A DNA stretch of 64,000 nt from NCBI RefSeq assembly GCF_905220705.1, contig NZ_CAJNAT010000024.1, forward strand, positions 62,001-126,000, in the 5' to 3' direction. The DNA comes from Paraburkholderia domus (lineage in GTDB: Bacteria; Pseudomonadota; Gammaproteobacteria; Burkholderiales; Burkholderiaceae). Shown piece after piece: positions 47,601-54,559 of this stretch (its first letter is position 1; each line of letters starts with the position of its first letter). Under the pieces are notes generated by a model. The model had not been told where the DNA came from. It saw only the letters and a program-made list of their open reading frames with translations, and ran no database searches. A program made the position numbers and the translations under genes.

Positions 47601-48134
47601 TTACTCGCCCGAAGCGTCACTCGAAGGCTCACTCGCGGCCGGCTTCGCCGGCTGCTTCGCATTGGCGGCCGGCTGCGGTTCACGCCACTGTCCGCGCAGC
47701 TTCAGGCTCTCGGCGAATTCGACGCGCTCCTCGGGCGACAGCGTTGCCGCAAAATCCGCCACACTGCCCTCCACCTGCGCACGCAAGCTGCTATCGGCCG
47801 CACGCGTGCGGGCCAGTGCGGCGTCCAGTGCCGCGCGATCGAACTGCGGCGCGGCGAGCAGGCGCAACACTTCGCGACGCCCTTCGCGGCCCTCGCGAGC
47901 AAACTGCTTACCCTCGCGGCGCGCATTCTTCAAACCGTCGATGAAGGCCTGCTGACGCTCGGCGGGCAGCGGCTCGGCAGCGAAACGCAACGCCGTGCGC
48001 TGCTGCGCCAGCAACGGCACGGTCGCGCCATGCACCGCAAACCATTGATAAGCACCACCGACAATCGCGCCCACTAGAAACACATTGAGCACCAGCGAGG
48101 CCACCAGCACGAATTTCCACGACCGGCCGTTCAT
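47601..48134 (-). CDS. CpxP/Spy-like periplasmic protein (heavy-metal resistance family)
   Basis: 177 aa from the ATG at 48134, overlapping the anti-sigma stop as ATGA. One N-terminal membrane anchor (FVLVASLVLNVFLVGAIVGGAY) precedes a helical, Arg/Glu-rich periplasmic domain (ERQQAFIDGLKNARREGKQ, LSPEERVEFAESLKLRG). This resembles the periplasmic heavy-metal sensor/CpxP family. The C-terminal tail is Ala/Pro/Ser-rich. It is the third gene of the sigma factor operon and may modulate the anti-sigma factor. Confidence 0.8.
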   Translation of the reverse strand: MNGRSWKFVLVASLVLNVFLVGAIVGGAYQWFAVHGATVPLLAQQRTALRFAAEPLPAERQQAFIDGLKNARREGKQFAREGREGRREVLRLLAAPQFDRAALDAALARTRAADSSLRAQVEGSVADFAATLSPEERVEFAESLKLRGQWREPQPAANAKQPAKPAASEPSSDASGE

Positions 48135-48550
48135 TCGCCGCTCCAATCGGCGGATGACCCGCCGAAGCTCGAAGTTAAATAAGAGGACTCATGGACCGGC
48201 TGCACCGTCCCGGTCAACACGAAGAATGAGACCGCAAAAGCGCCGGCCGCCCCGCCCAGCAGCCCGACGCCCGCCACCGCCGCGCCCGACCACCACAAGC
48301 GCCTGCGTGGTGCTGCCGGCCGTCGCACCGGCGCGCTGCCGATGATGCGCTGCTGCAACGCCGCGCCAGGCGGATCGACCTTGTCGGCCGCCAGCCACGC
48401 ATCGATGCCGGCCGCGTCCGCCAGCAGCGCATCGGCTTCGGCGCGATGCGACGCCGCCCATGTCTGCGCGGCTGCGCGTTCCTGTTGCGGCCAGCGGTGC
48501 GGATCGGCGCCGTAGGCTTCGACGATCTGTTGGAATCTTTCGGGCGTCAT
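48131..48550 (-). CDS. Putative anti-sigma factor
   Basis: 139 aa single-pass membrane protein: a cytoplasmic N-terminal part (MTPERFQQIVEAYGADPHRW), one membrane segment (SGAAVAGVGLLGGAAGAFAV, about residues 88-112) and a short periplasmic tail. It overlaps the ECF sigma gene as ATGA, the usual arrangement of a sigma/anti-sigma pair. No zinc HxxxCxxC motif is present, so it is not a ZAS-type anti-sigma factor. Confidence 0.8.
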   Translation of the reverse strand: MTPERFQQIVEAYGADPHRWPQQERAAAQTWAASHRAEADALLADAAGIDAWLAADKVDPPGAALQQRIIGSAPVRRPAAPRRRLWWSGAAVAGVGLLGGAAGAFAVSFFVLTGTVQPVHESSYLTSSFGGSSADWSGE

Positions 48551-49287
48551 GACTTGTCCTTGCTAAGGCCGCTGCCGGCCAGTTGGGCGCGCAAATTGCG
48601 GCGCGCGCGTGCCAGCAGACTTTCCAACGCATCGACCGTGATACCCATCAGGGCAGCAGCGTCGATGTTCGACATCTCCTGGTAGTAATTGAGCACCAGC
48701 GCCTCACGCTGACGTGCCGGCAATGCGGCGAGCGCTTCGCGAACGCGTTCGTCCTGGGCGCGCGCTTCGAGGGTGGCGTCGGGCAATGCGGCAGGGTCGA
48801 TCTCATCGGGCATGTCGTCGTGCGGGACTTCGCGGCGGCCGCGCAACCGGTCATAGCAAAGATTGAGCGCGACGCGATGCACCCACGTATCGACCTTCGC
48901 CTCGCCTTCCCGCCAGCGCGAAGCCTGTTTCCAGATCCGCACGAAGACCTCCTGCGCCACGTCTTCCGCTTCCATGCGATCTCCCAGCATGCGCGTGGCG
49001 AGCGCGAGCAGACGCGGCAGCTTGCGTGCGACAAGCGAGCGGACCGCAGCCGGGTCTTGCCGGGCAACCCCCTCCAGCAGTTCCGCATCGGGATCGCGTT
49101 CGCTCAAGACGTGCGGCTCCCCGGTTCGCGCCGCAGACATTGCACGGATCGCCTGGCCCATAGCCGGCTGGGCCATAGCGGCCTGAGGCATATCGGCTGG
49201 CGCCATGGCAGCCTGAGCCAGACCGATTCGGCCCATGCCTGCCAGGCGGATCGCGTCGTCGGACGAGCGCCATTCACTTGCCGTCAC
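48547..49287 (-). CDS. ECF-family RNA polymerase sigma factor
   Basis: 246 aa if started at 49287; 49140 (MSAARTGEPHVL) gives a more usual 197 aa. Region 2 (LATRMLGDRMEAEDVAQEVFVRIW) and region 4 (LPARQREALVLNYYQEMSNIDAAALMG, then ITVDALESLLARARRNL) are complete. The first 50 residues are a Met/Ala/Gln-rich repeat (QAAMAPADMPQAAMAQPAMG) unlike any sigma domain. It leads the sigma/anti-sigma/CpxP-like operon. Confidence 0.9.
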   Translation of the reverse strand: MTASEWRSSDDAIRLAGMGRIGLAQAAMAPADMPQAAMAQPAMGQAIRAMSAARTGEPHVLSERDPDAELLEGVARQDPAAVRSLVARKLPRLLALATRMLGDRMEAEDVAQEVFVRIWKQASRWREGEAKVDTWVHRVALNLCYDRLRGRREVPHDDMPDEIDPAALPDATLEARAQDERVREALAALPARQREALVLNYYQEMSNIDAAALMGITVDALESLLARARRNLRAQLAGSGLSKDKS

Positions 49288-49389
49288 TCCCTCTGATGCC
49301 TCTCACGTTTGCCTCACCTCGAATAAATCGTTGTGCGTGCACCGGTTTGAACGGCGCGCGCGACCGGCGGATTGCAACGCGCAGTGCAA

Positions 49390-49491
49390 TCAATATACGA
49401 CGACCGCCGGGCGATAATAGGCCGGCCGCGCCGGATAAACGACACAACCGGCGAGCGCGGACGCCAGCAACATGATGACGAGCGTTTTCAT
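49390..49491 (-). CDS. Very small lipoprotein
   Basis: 33 aa. MKTLVIMLLASALAGC is a complete lipoprotein signal with lipobox ALAGC, leaving a 17-18 residue Pro/Tyr/Val mature peptide (VVYPARPAYYRPAVVVY). AGG lies five bases before the ATG. It follows a YXWGXW protein on the same strand and its mature part resembles the start of that family, so it may be a truncated relative. Confidence 0.6.
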   Translation of the reverse strand: MKTLVIMLLASALAGCVVYPARPAYYRPAVVVY

Positions 49492-49558
49492 CGGAACCTG
49501 TCTGGTTGGATTACAGAAAGCACCGCAGCGCGCCAGAGGGCGCCACGGCGCTCCGCTT

Positions 49559-49879
49559 TCAGGCCCAATGGCCTTCGATCCAGCGCCAGTTAGGGCCACG
49601 CTGCACCCAATGCCCCGGCACCCAGTGATAGCCGACGCGAACTGGCTGCCAGTGCCCCGGCACCCATACATAGGCACCGTGCTGCCAACGCCAGCGGCCT
49701 TGATCCCACACGTAGCCGGCACGCGGCGCCGGCACGACTTCGACACGCGGCGGCGGCGGCGCCATGGGCGCGACGATCACCGCCTGCGCGGAGGCCGGCG
49801 CCGCGGTCAGCGCGGCGGCGCAAGTAATCGCAGCAACAAGCGCGGACGCCAAAAGGCGGCCCGGTTTGATCGATGTCAT
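49559..49879 (-). CDS. YXWGXW-repeat exported protein
   Basis: 106 aa. A signal peptide (cleavage near APASA-QAV) and a Pro-rich linker (VAPMAPPPPRVEVVPAPRAG) are followed by four tandem Trp-rich repeats (YVWDQGRWRW, YVWVPGHW, YHWVPGHW, WRWIEGHW). Same family as the lipoprotein at 44578-44793; the two copies flank the ECF/DUF1800/DUF1501 cluster. Function unknown. Confidence 0.82.
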   Translation of the reverse strand: MTSIKPGRLLASALVAAITCAAALTAAPASAQAVIVAPMAPPPPRVEVVPAPRAGYVWDQGRWRWQHGAYVWVPGHWQPVRVGYHWVPGHWVQRGPNWRWIEGHWA

Positions 49880-50262
49880 TTGCTTTTCTCCGATAAGAGC
49901 CGGAGCCAGGGCGACTCCGTTTCTTCTTGAACGCAGCAGCGGGAAAAATCTGTCGCTTTGATTTGCATTGACAGGAACGCGTTAGGACAGGCGGGATACA
50001 GCGGTCAGAATTGCCCGCGCATCACTGGGGACGTTGGCAAAAAGACAGGCAATGTCATGCAAATGAATGGCAATCGATGGGCGACGTCATGTTCGCGCCC
50101 CGAAATCTCAATCAGCAGATGTTTTCAATGCGCGCAATATGCAGCACGCGATAGCGTGAACTCGCCAACTCCGACCCTGTCGTCTGCATTGCCACGGACG
50201 GCGTCGCGCGAGCCGGTGAGGTATCCTTTCGGGCTCCGCGAACTCTATCCCTACCCTGCCCG
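49880..50262. other. Intergenic region with nothing recognised
   Basis: About 380 bp between the YXWGXW gene and the HAD gene, with mixed composition. I see no supported ORF, terminator or promoter in it. Confidence 0.4.
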
Positions 50263-50955
50263 ATGGCTGATTTCCCTTTCGACGCCGTACTCTTCGACTG
50301 CGACGGCGTGCTCGTCGACTCCGAACCCATCACCAACCGTGTGCTGACCGAGATGCTCGGCGAGTTGGGCTGGCAATTGAGGGTAGAAGAGACGATGCGC
50401 ATTTTTGTCGGCAAGGCCGTCAGGGATGAAGCCGCACTCATCGAAGCGCGCACCGGCTTCGCGATTACGACGGATTGGCTCATGCAGTTTCGCGCACGCC
50501 GTAATGAGGCGCTGGATCGCGAGCTGATGGCGATTGACGGCGCGGCGTCCGCAGTGCGCGCGCTTTACGCGACACTCGACGGACGCATCGCTGTCGCGTC
50601 GGGCGCCGATCGCATCAAAGTGGAATTGCAACTGGCGAAGGCCGGCATTCTCGACTGCTTCGAAGGGCGTATCGCCAGCGGCCACGAAACACCGCGCAAT
50701 AAGCCGTATCCCGATGTCTACCTCGCCGCAGCCGCGGGGTTGGGCGTGGAGCCACAGCGTTGCGCGGTGGTGGATGATACCGTCACGGGCGTGACAGCAG
50801 GCGTGGCCGCCGGCGCCACGGTATTCGGCTATTGCCCGAAAGAACTGAGCCACAGCAGCGCCACTGCCTTGCATGGCGCGGGCGCGATTCATGTCTTCAG
50901 GAACATGGCCGAATTGCCCGCCCTGCTCGCCGGATGGCGCGGCGCGCAGGGCTGA
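50263..50955 (+). CDS. HAD-superfamily hydrolase (beta-phosphoglucomutase/phosphatase-like)
   Basis: 230 aa HAD subfamily IA protein: motif I FDCDGVLVDSEP with nucleophile Asp12 and Asp14, motif II VASGADR, motif III Lys in RNKPYPDVY and motif IV VVDDTVTGVTAG. Such enzymes dephosphorylate sugar phosphates or similar metabolites in the cytoplasm. No neighbour indicates the substrate, and no strong ribosome site is seen. Confidence 0.9.
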   Translation: MADFPFDAVLFDCDGVLVDSEPITNRVLTEMLGELGWQLRVEETMRIFVGKAVRDEAALIEARTGFAITTDWLMQFRARRNEALDRELMAIDGAASAVRALYATLDGRIAVASGADRIKVELQLAKAGILDCFEGRIASGHETPRNKPYPDVYLAAAAGLGVEPQRCAVVDDTVTGVTAGVAAGATVFGYCPKELSHSSATALHGAGAIHVFRNMAELPALLAGWRGAQG

Positions 50956-50967
50956 GGACACGCGCTA

Positions 50968-51200
50968 TTACTCGAACGCAGGATCGATCGGCACGCGATG
51001 TCCGACGGCGAGCCGGTTAGTCTCGTTCGCCATGCCGGCCACCGCCAGCAGCTCTGCCGACCATCTCGTCGATCATACCTGCACGGCGGGCTGCTGCCGT
51101 ATGGCTCGCGACGCAGTAACCGCAGTTGTTCGTCACACTCACCTCGACGTAAAGCAATTCCTCGGAATGCTCGCAACGGGCGTAGCTGTTGGCGCCGCAC
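50968..51200 (-). pseudogene. AhpD-like carboxymuconolactone decarboxylase remnant
   Basis: Minus-strand translation gives VEVSVTNNCGYCVASHTAAA, the CxxC...H active site of the AhpD/CMD family, up to MIDEMV. The family's continuation (ELLAVAGMANETNRLAVGHR ... DPAFE) appears one frame over and ends at a TAA at 50968-50970. Removing one G from GTCGG (in the codons after DEM) rejoins them. The N-terminal half is missing or unrecognisable. A dead peroxidase-related gene. Confidence 0.75.
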
Positions 51201-51370
51201 CGACATCGTGGCGTTGTGAGTCGGTCTATCTCAACCATCTTGCGCTCGCGAGATCGGCGGATGTCGGTGGCATGCCGCTTCGCGGCGGATGGCATGGTGT
51301 GTGCAACGGGAACCCATGAGCGCGGCGATACCCGGGCTCACTGTCAATCCAACCTTGTCGGAGATCCACC

Positions 51371-51622
51371 ATGAAAACGCTAGTTCTCAAAGATTTGCCC
51401 CGCGTCGACGAACTCGACCCATCAGCGTCGCAGTCCGTACGCGGCGGAATCGCCTGCCTCACGCGAGAAGCGCCGCCTGCCTGCCCCGGCGGGATGATGC
51501 CGCCTATTGTCATTCGGCGTGGCTGGGACCAGTGTCCGCCGATTCATTGGGGCTGCGGGCCTGTCCTTATGCCATACGGCAAGCCGCCTTCGCACTCCGA
51601 ACCGGTGGTGGTACCGCTTTAG
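51371..51622 (+). CDS. Putative double-glycine leader peptide
   Basis: 83 aa with a good ribosome site (CGGAGATCCACC). The first 26 residues (MKTLVLKDLPRVDELD, then PSASQSVRGG) have the hydrophobic pattern and final Gly-Gly of leaders cut by C39-type peptidase/ABC exporters. The 57-residue remainder starts IACLTREAPPACPGGMM, has four Cys and is rich in Pro and Gly. No exporter or modification enzyme is nearby. It is flanked by decayed genes but is itself intact. Confidence 0.55.
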   Translation: MKTLVLKDLPRVDELDPSASQSVRGGIACLTREAPPACPGGMMPPIVIRRGWDQCPPIHWGCGPVLMPYGKPPSHSEPVVVPL

Positions 51623-51710
51623 GCAGCGCGAGAAACCACATGAAAACAGACGGGCCAGCATAACGGCTCGTCTATTTTCCTTACCCCTCTTTTCAACCAC
51701 CGGTCGACAT

Positions 51711-51840
51711 TCAATCCTGTTGATGCGCCTTCAGCCACGCGAGTACGTCAGCCGCATTCCGATCAGGCGGAAACACGGGATAGAAAACCTTTTCGATGAC
51801 ACCGTGATTGACGATCATAGTGAGCCGCTTAAGCAGCGCT
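51711..51840 (-). pseudogene. C-terminal remnant of a peroxiredoxin
   Basis: Minus-strand translation reads ALLKRLTMIVNHGVIEKVFY then PVFPPDRNAADVLAWLKAHQ, typical of the end of an AhpC/TSA-type peroxiredoxin, stopping at TGA (51711-51713). The rest of the gene, including the peroxidatic Cys, is absent; cysS ends directly against it at 51839. It probably marks a past deletion or insertion junction. Confidence 0.7.
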
Positions 51841-53224
51841 ACTTCGCTGTATCGAGCGGACGCAGTACTTGCCCACTCACGCTGTCTTCCACATGCCAGC
51901 CGGCCGCATTCAACACGTCACGCAGACGGTCCGCCTCGCTCCACTGCTCCAGGGCGCGAGCCTTCTCGCGGGCATTTCCGAGAAGTGCGATATCCGCCGG
52001 AATCGCCACCGTGCCCTCCTTCCATTCGGTAAGCCGCAGTCCGAGCACGGTATCGAAGTGATCGACCGTCGCTCTTCGCACCGCCGGCGGCAGATCGCTT
52101 CTGACTACTTCCCACAGCACAGCAAGCGCACGTGGCAGGTTAAGATCCTGATCGACTTCTGCCTTGAAGCGGGCGACAACATTTAAATTGGGCATGCCGC
52201 CTTCTGGCCACTGCACATAGGTTCTGCGCAAGCGGTCCAACGCGGATTGCGCGGCATCGAGTGCCTCCGGACTGAAACGCAACGTGCTTCGATAATGCGC
52301 ACTCAGGCATAAGTAACGATACGCAAGCGGATCGATACCACGCTCGATCAATGTCTGCAGGCGCACGAAGTCGCCGCCCGACTTCGACATCTTGCCGGCG
52401 TCCAGCGTGAGGAAATGGCCGTGCATCCAGAAGTTCGCGAGGCGGGTTCCATGGCGTGCCTGAGTCTGCGCGATTTCATTGCTGTGATGCACGGCGATGT
52501 GGTCTTCTCCGCCGCAATGAATGTCGAACCACGGGCCCAGGTATTTCGCCGACATCGCCGAGCATTCGATATGCCAGCCGGGAAAACCTCTTCCCCATGG
52601 GCTATCCCACTCCATTTGCCGGTTGGTGTCCGGTGGACTGAATTTCCATAGCGCGAAGTCCGTTGCGCGCTGCTTCTCTCCTATTGCAACACGTTTTCCG
52701 GCCTGCAGGCCTGCCACATCGAGACGTGCGAGAAAGCCGTAATCATCCTGTTTGCTCGTGTCGAAATAGACGCCGTCGGCAGTGCGGTAGGTATAGCCGT
52801 TGCGCTCGAGTTCGTCGATGAAGTCGATCTGTTCCGCGATGTGATCGGTCGCGCGGCACCACACTGAAGGCTCCAGCAGATTTAGCGCGTGCCAGTCGCT
52901 CATGAAAGCCGCGGTATAGCGCTTCGCGATCTCCCACGCCGATTCGCCGGTGCGCCGACTGCCCTTCTCCATCTTGTCTTCACCTTCATCCGCATCGGAG
53001 ACCAGATGACCGACGTCGGTGATATTGACGACGTGCCGCACGGCGTAGCCGTTCAACGCCAGCACGCGCCGCAGCACGTCTTCAAACACGTAGGTTCGAA
53101 GATTGCCGATATGCGCGTGGTCGTACACAGTGGGACCACAGCAATACAGCCCCACGTGGTCCGCCTGAATCGGCGTGAACGCGCGTAAGGTGCGCGACCA
53201 GGTGTCGTACAGGGCCAGCGGCAT
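51839..53224 (-). CDS. cysS: Cysteinyl-tRNA synthetase
   Basis: 461 aa class I synthetase charging tRNA-Cys. Signature HIGN at 38-41, KMSKS at 278-282, and zinc ligands in the YCCGPTVY loop (Cys28/29), Cys221 (WHIECSAM), His246 and Glu250. The sequence (SRTLRAFTPI start, HIGN variant) differs from the usual housekeeping betaproteobacterial CysS (which reads VCGITVYDYCHIGHAR), so this is probably a second copy. A cysteine-rich leader peptide and terminator lie upstream. Confidence 0.95.
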   Translation of the reverse strand: MPLALYDTWSRTLRAFTPIQADHVGLYCCGPTVYDHAHIGNLRTYVFEDVLRRVLALNGYAVRHVVNITDVGHLVSDADEGEDKMEKGSRRTGESAWEIAKRYTAAFMSDWHALNLLEPSVWCRATDHIAEQIDFIDELERNGYTYRTADGVYFDTSKQDDYGFLARLDVAGLQAGKRVAIGEKQRATDFALWKFSPPDTNRQMEWDSPWGRGFPGWHIECSAMSAKYLGPWFDIHCGGEDHIAVHHSNEIAQTQARHGTRLANFWMHGHFLTLDAGKMSKSGGDFVRLQTLIERGIDPLAYRYLCLSAHYRSTLRFSPEALDAAQSALDRLRRTYVQWPEGGMPNLNVVARFKAEVDQDLNLPRALAVLWEVVRSDLPPAVRRATVDHFDTVLGLRLTEWKEGTVAIPADIALLGNAREKARALEQWSEADRLRDVLNAAGWHVEDSVSGQVLRPLDTAK

Positions 53225-53300
53225 TTGAATTCCTGTGGCGTTGAGCCCGTTAGCGCGTCAAAAGCAGACCGAAAAACGAAAGCGGGCAGACCAAAACAAA
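53225..53300. other. cysS 5' leader between the attenuator and the start codon
   Basis: About 75 nt that would be transcribed only when the upstream terminator is read through. No strong ribosome site other than weak purines before the ATG is visible. Confidence 0.4.
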
Positions 53301-53327
53301 AAAGCCACCGGTCTTGTGACGGGTGGC
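53291..53327 (-). terminator. Attenuator terminator in the cysS leader
   Basis: On the minus strand, GCCACC and GGTGGC (6-bp stem), a C-C mismatch and an inner GTC-ACAA-GAC hairpin are followed by TTTTTTGTTTTGG. It lies about 70 nt before the cysS ATG and 33 nt after the stop codon of the leader peptide. There is no gene between it and that peptide, so it can only act on the cysS transcript. Confidence 0.85.
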
Positions 53328-53359
53328 CTCAGGGATACGGACGTGTACAACTCGACTCG

Positions 53360-53437
53360 CTAGACGCAAGCTCCCCTTGGCAGGCTGCAACAGCATGCGT
53401 GCAAAGAATGCGAACGGGAAAGGATAGAAGCGGTCAT
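53360..53437 (-). CDS. Cysteine-rich leader peptide of cysS
   Basis: 25 codons starting at ATG 53437 and ending in TAG. The peptide ends SLHACCCSLPRGACV, giving three consecutive Cys codons (TGC TGT TGC, residues 15-17) and a fourth at residue 24. There is no Shine-Dalgarno, but the promoter at 53445-53473 places the transcription start on or next to the A of the ATG, so it may be translated leaderless. Ribosome stalling at these codons when Cys-tRNA is scarce could control the terminator downstream. Confidence 0.75.
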   Translation of the reverse strand: MTASILSRSHSLHACCCSLPRGACV

Positions 53438-53444
53438 GGAAACG

Positions 53445-53473
53445 ATGCTAACGCGTGTTTCGAGACGGGTCAA
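53445..53473 (-). promoter_or_regulatory. cysS promoter
   Basis: Minus-strand -35 TTGACC (53473-53468), exact 17-bp spacer, -10 TAGCAT (53450-53445). The eighth base after the -10 is the A of the leader-peptide ATG at 53437. Confidence 0.7.
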
Positions 53474-53520
53474 TCCCGATTCGCGGCGCCGTGTCGGGAT
53501 CGTGCACCTTCGGAATGCAT

Positions 53521-53555
53521 AAAAAAGCCCCGCAAGACTTTCACCTTGCGGGGCT
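53521..53555 (-). terminator. Intrinsic terminator of the cyo operon
   Basis: A perfect 11-bp stem (AGCCCCGCAAG / CTTGCGGGGCT as read on the plus strand) with an 8-nt loop; on the minus strand it is followed by TTTTTT. It lies 27 bp after the cyoD stop. Confidence 0.9.
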
Positions 53556-53581
53556 CTTACTCAACCTACGGCGTTTTCCGC

Positions 53582-53938
53582 TTATCGCGACATCATGTGC
53601 ATGCTGACGTTATGCATGATCCACAATGACCCGACGATCAGAATCACGGCCGTGAGCACCGTGAAGCCGAACGCCATGACGTTCCAGCGCTGTGCCGACG
53701 ACGCATTCATGTGCAGGAAGAAAATCAGATGCACGACGATCTGCACGAGCGCGAGACCCGCGATCGCGAGCAATGCGTTCTCGCCCGTCAACGCGCCCGT
53801 CAGCACCAGGCCGAACGCCGCCGCGGTCAATACGACCGAGAGAATGAAACCCACCGTGTAGCTGCCGAAGCTGCCGTGACTTTCGCCCCCGTATCCTTCG
53901 TCCGAGTGCGCCAGGTGTGAGTGATGGCTATGGTCCAT
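53582..53938 (-). CDS. cyoD: Cytochrome bo3 ubiquinol oxidase subunit IV
   Basis: 118 aa with three membrane helices (GSYTVGFILSVVLTAAAFGLVL, LAIAGLALVQIVVHLIFFLH, VMAFGFTVLTAVILIVGSLW split over the family pattern). A His-rich N-terminus (DHSHHSHLAHSDEGYGGESH) is longer than in E. coli. It aids assembly of CuB in subunit I. Last gene of cyoABCD; it starts 1 bp before the cyoC stop region. Confidence 0.95.
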   Translation of the reverse strand: MDHSHHSHLAHSDEGYGGESHGSFGSYTVGFILSVVLTAAAFGLVLTGALTGENALLAIAGLALVQIVVHLIFFLHMNASSAQRWNVMAFGFTVLTAVILIVGSLWIMHNVSMHMMSR

Positions 53939-54559
53939 TTAGATCACGCTCGCAAGATAGACAAAGGTGAAGACGCCGATCCATACGACGTCCAGAAAGT
54001 GCCAGAAAAGGCTCAGGCACGTCAGGCGAATCATGTCGCGCTCGGTCAGATCGCGATGACGCATCACCTGAACGGCGAGCACCACCATCCAGATCAGGCC
54101 GCACGTCACGTGCAAACCGTGCGTGCCGACCAGCGTGAAGAACGACGACAGGAACGCGCTGCGGCTCGGGCCTGCGCCCTCGGCGATCAGGTGCGAAAAC
54201 TCGCGCATTTCCAGTACGAGGAACGCGAGACCCAGCAGAAACGTCACGCCCAGCCAGAAAAGCAATACGCCCTTCCTGTTCTTGTGCGCGCCCAGCATCG
54301 CGAAACCGTACGTGATACTGCTCAGCAGCAGCATGGCCGTTTCGAGCGCGACGCCCGGGATCTCGAACAGATCCTTACCGCTCGGACCACCCGCGAACTG
54401 ATGCTGCATCACCGCGAACACCGCAAACAGCGACGCGAAGATGATGCAGTCTGTCATCAGGTACAGCCAGAAGCCGAATACCGAGTGCGACGGCGGGTGA
54501 TCGGCATGATGCGCATCGTGATGATGCGAGCCCGCCGTAAGAGTGTTGTTTGACATCAA
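53939..54559 (-). CDS. cyoC: Cytochrome bo3 ubiquinol oxidase subunit III
   Basis: 206 aa, five membrane helices: FGFWLYLMTDCIIFASLFAVFA, ETAMLLLSSITYGFAML, FTLVGTHGLHVTCGLIWMVV and LSLFWHFLDVVWIGVFTFVY are characteristic of quinol-oxidase subunit III. The N-terminal His/Asp stretch (SHHHDAHHADHPPSH) is unusually His-rich. It overlaps cyoB by 4 bp. Confidence 0.96.
   Translation of the reverse strand: MMSNNTLTAGSHHHDAHHADHPPSHSVFGFWLYLMTDCIIFASLFAVFAVMQHQFAGGPSGKDLFEIPGVALETAMLLLSSITYGFAMLGAHKNRKGVLLFWLGVTFLLGLAFLVLEMREFSHLIAEGAGPSRSAFLSSFFTLVGTHGLHVTCGLIWMVVLAVQVMRHRDLTERDMIRLTCLSLFWHFLDVVWIGVFTFVYLASVI

Noticed and set aside
53225..53480. T-box riboswitch in front of cysS
   Set aside because: No T-box consensus or specifier stem is seen; the Cys-codon leader peptide and terminator explain the region better.
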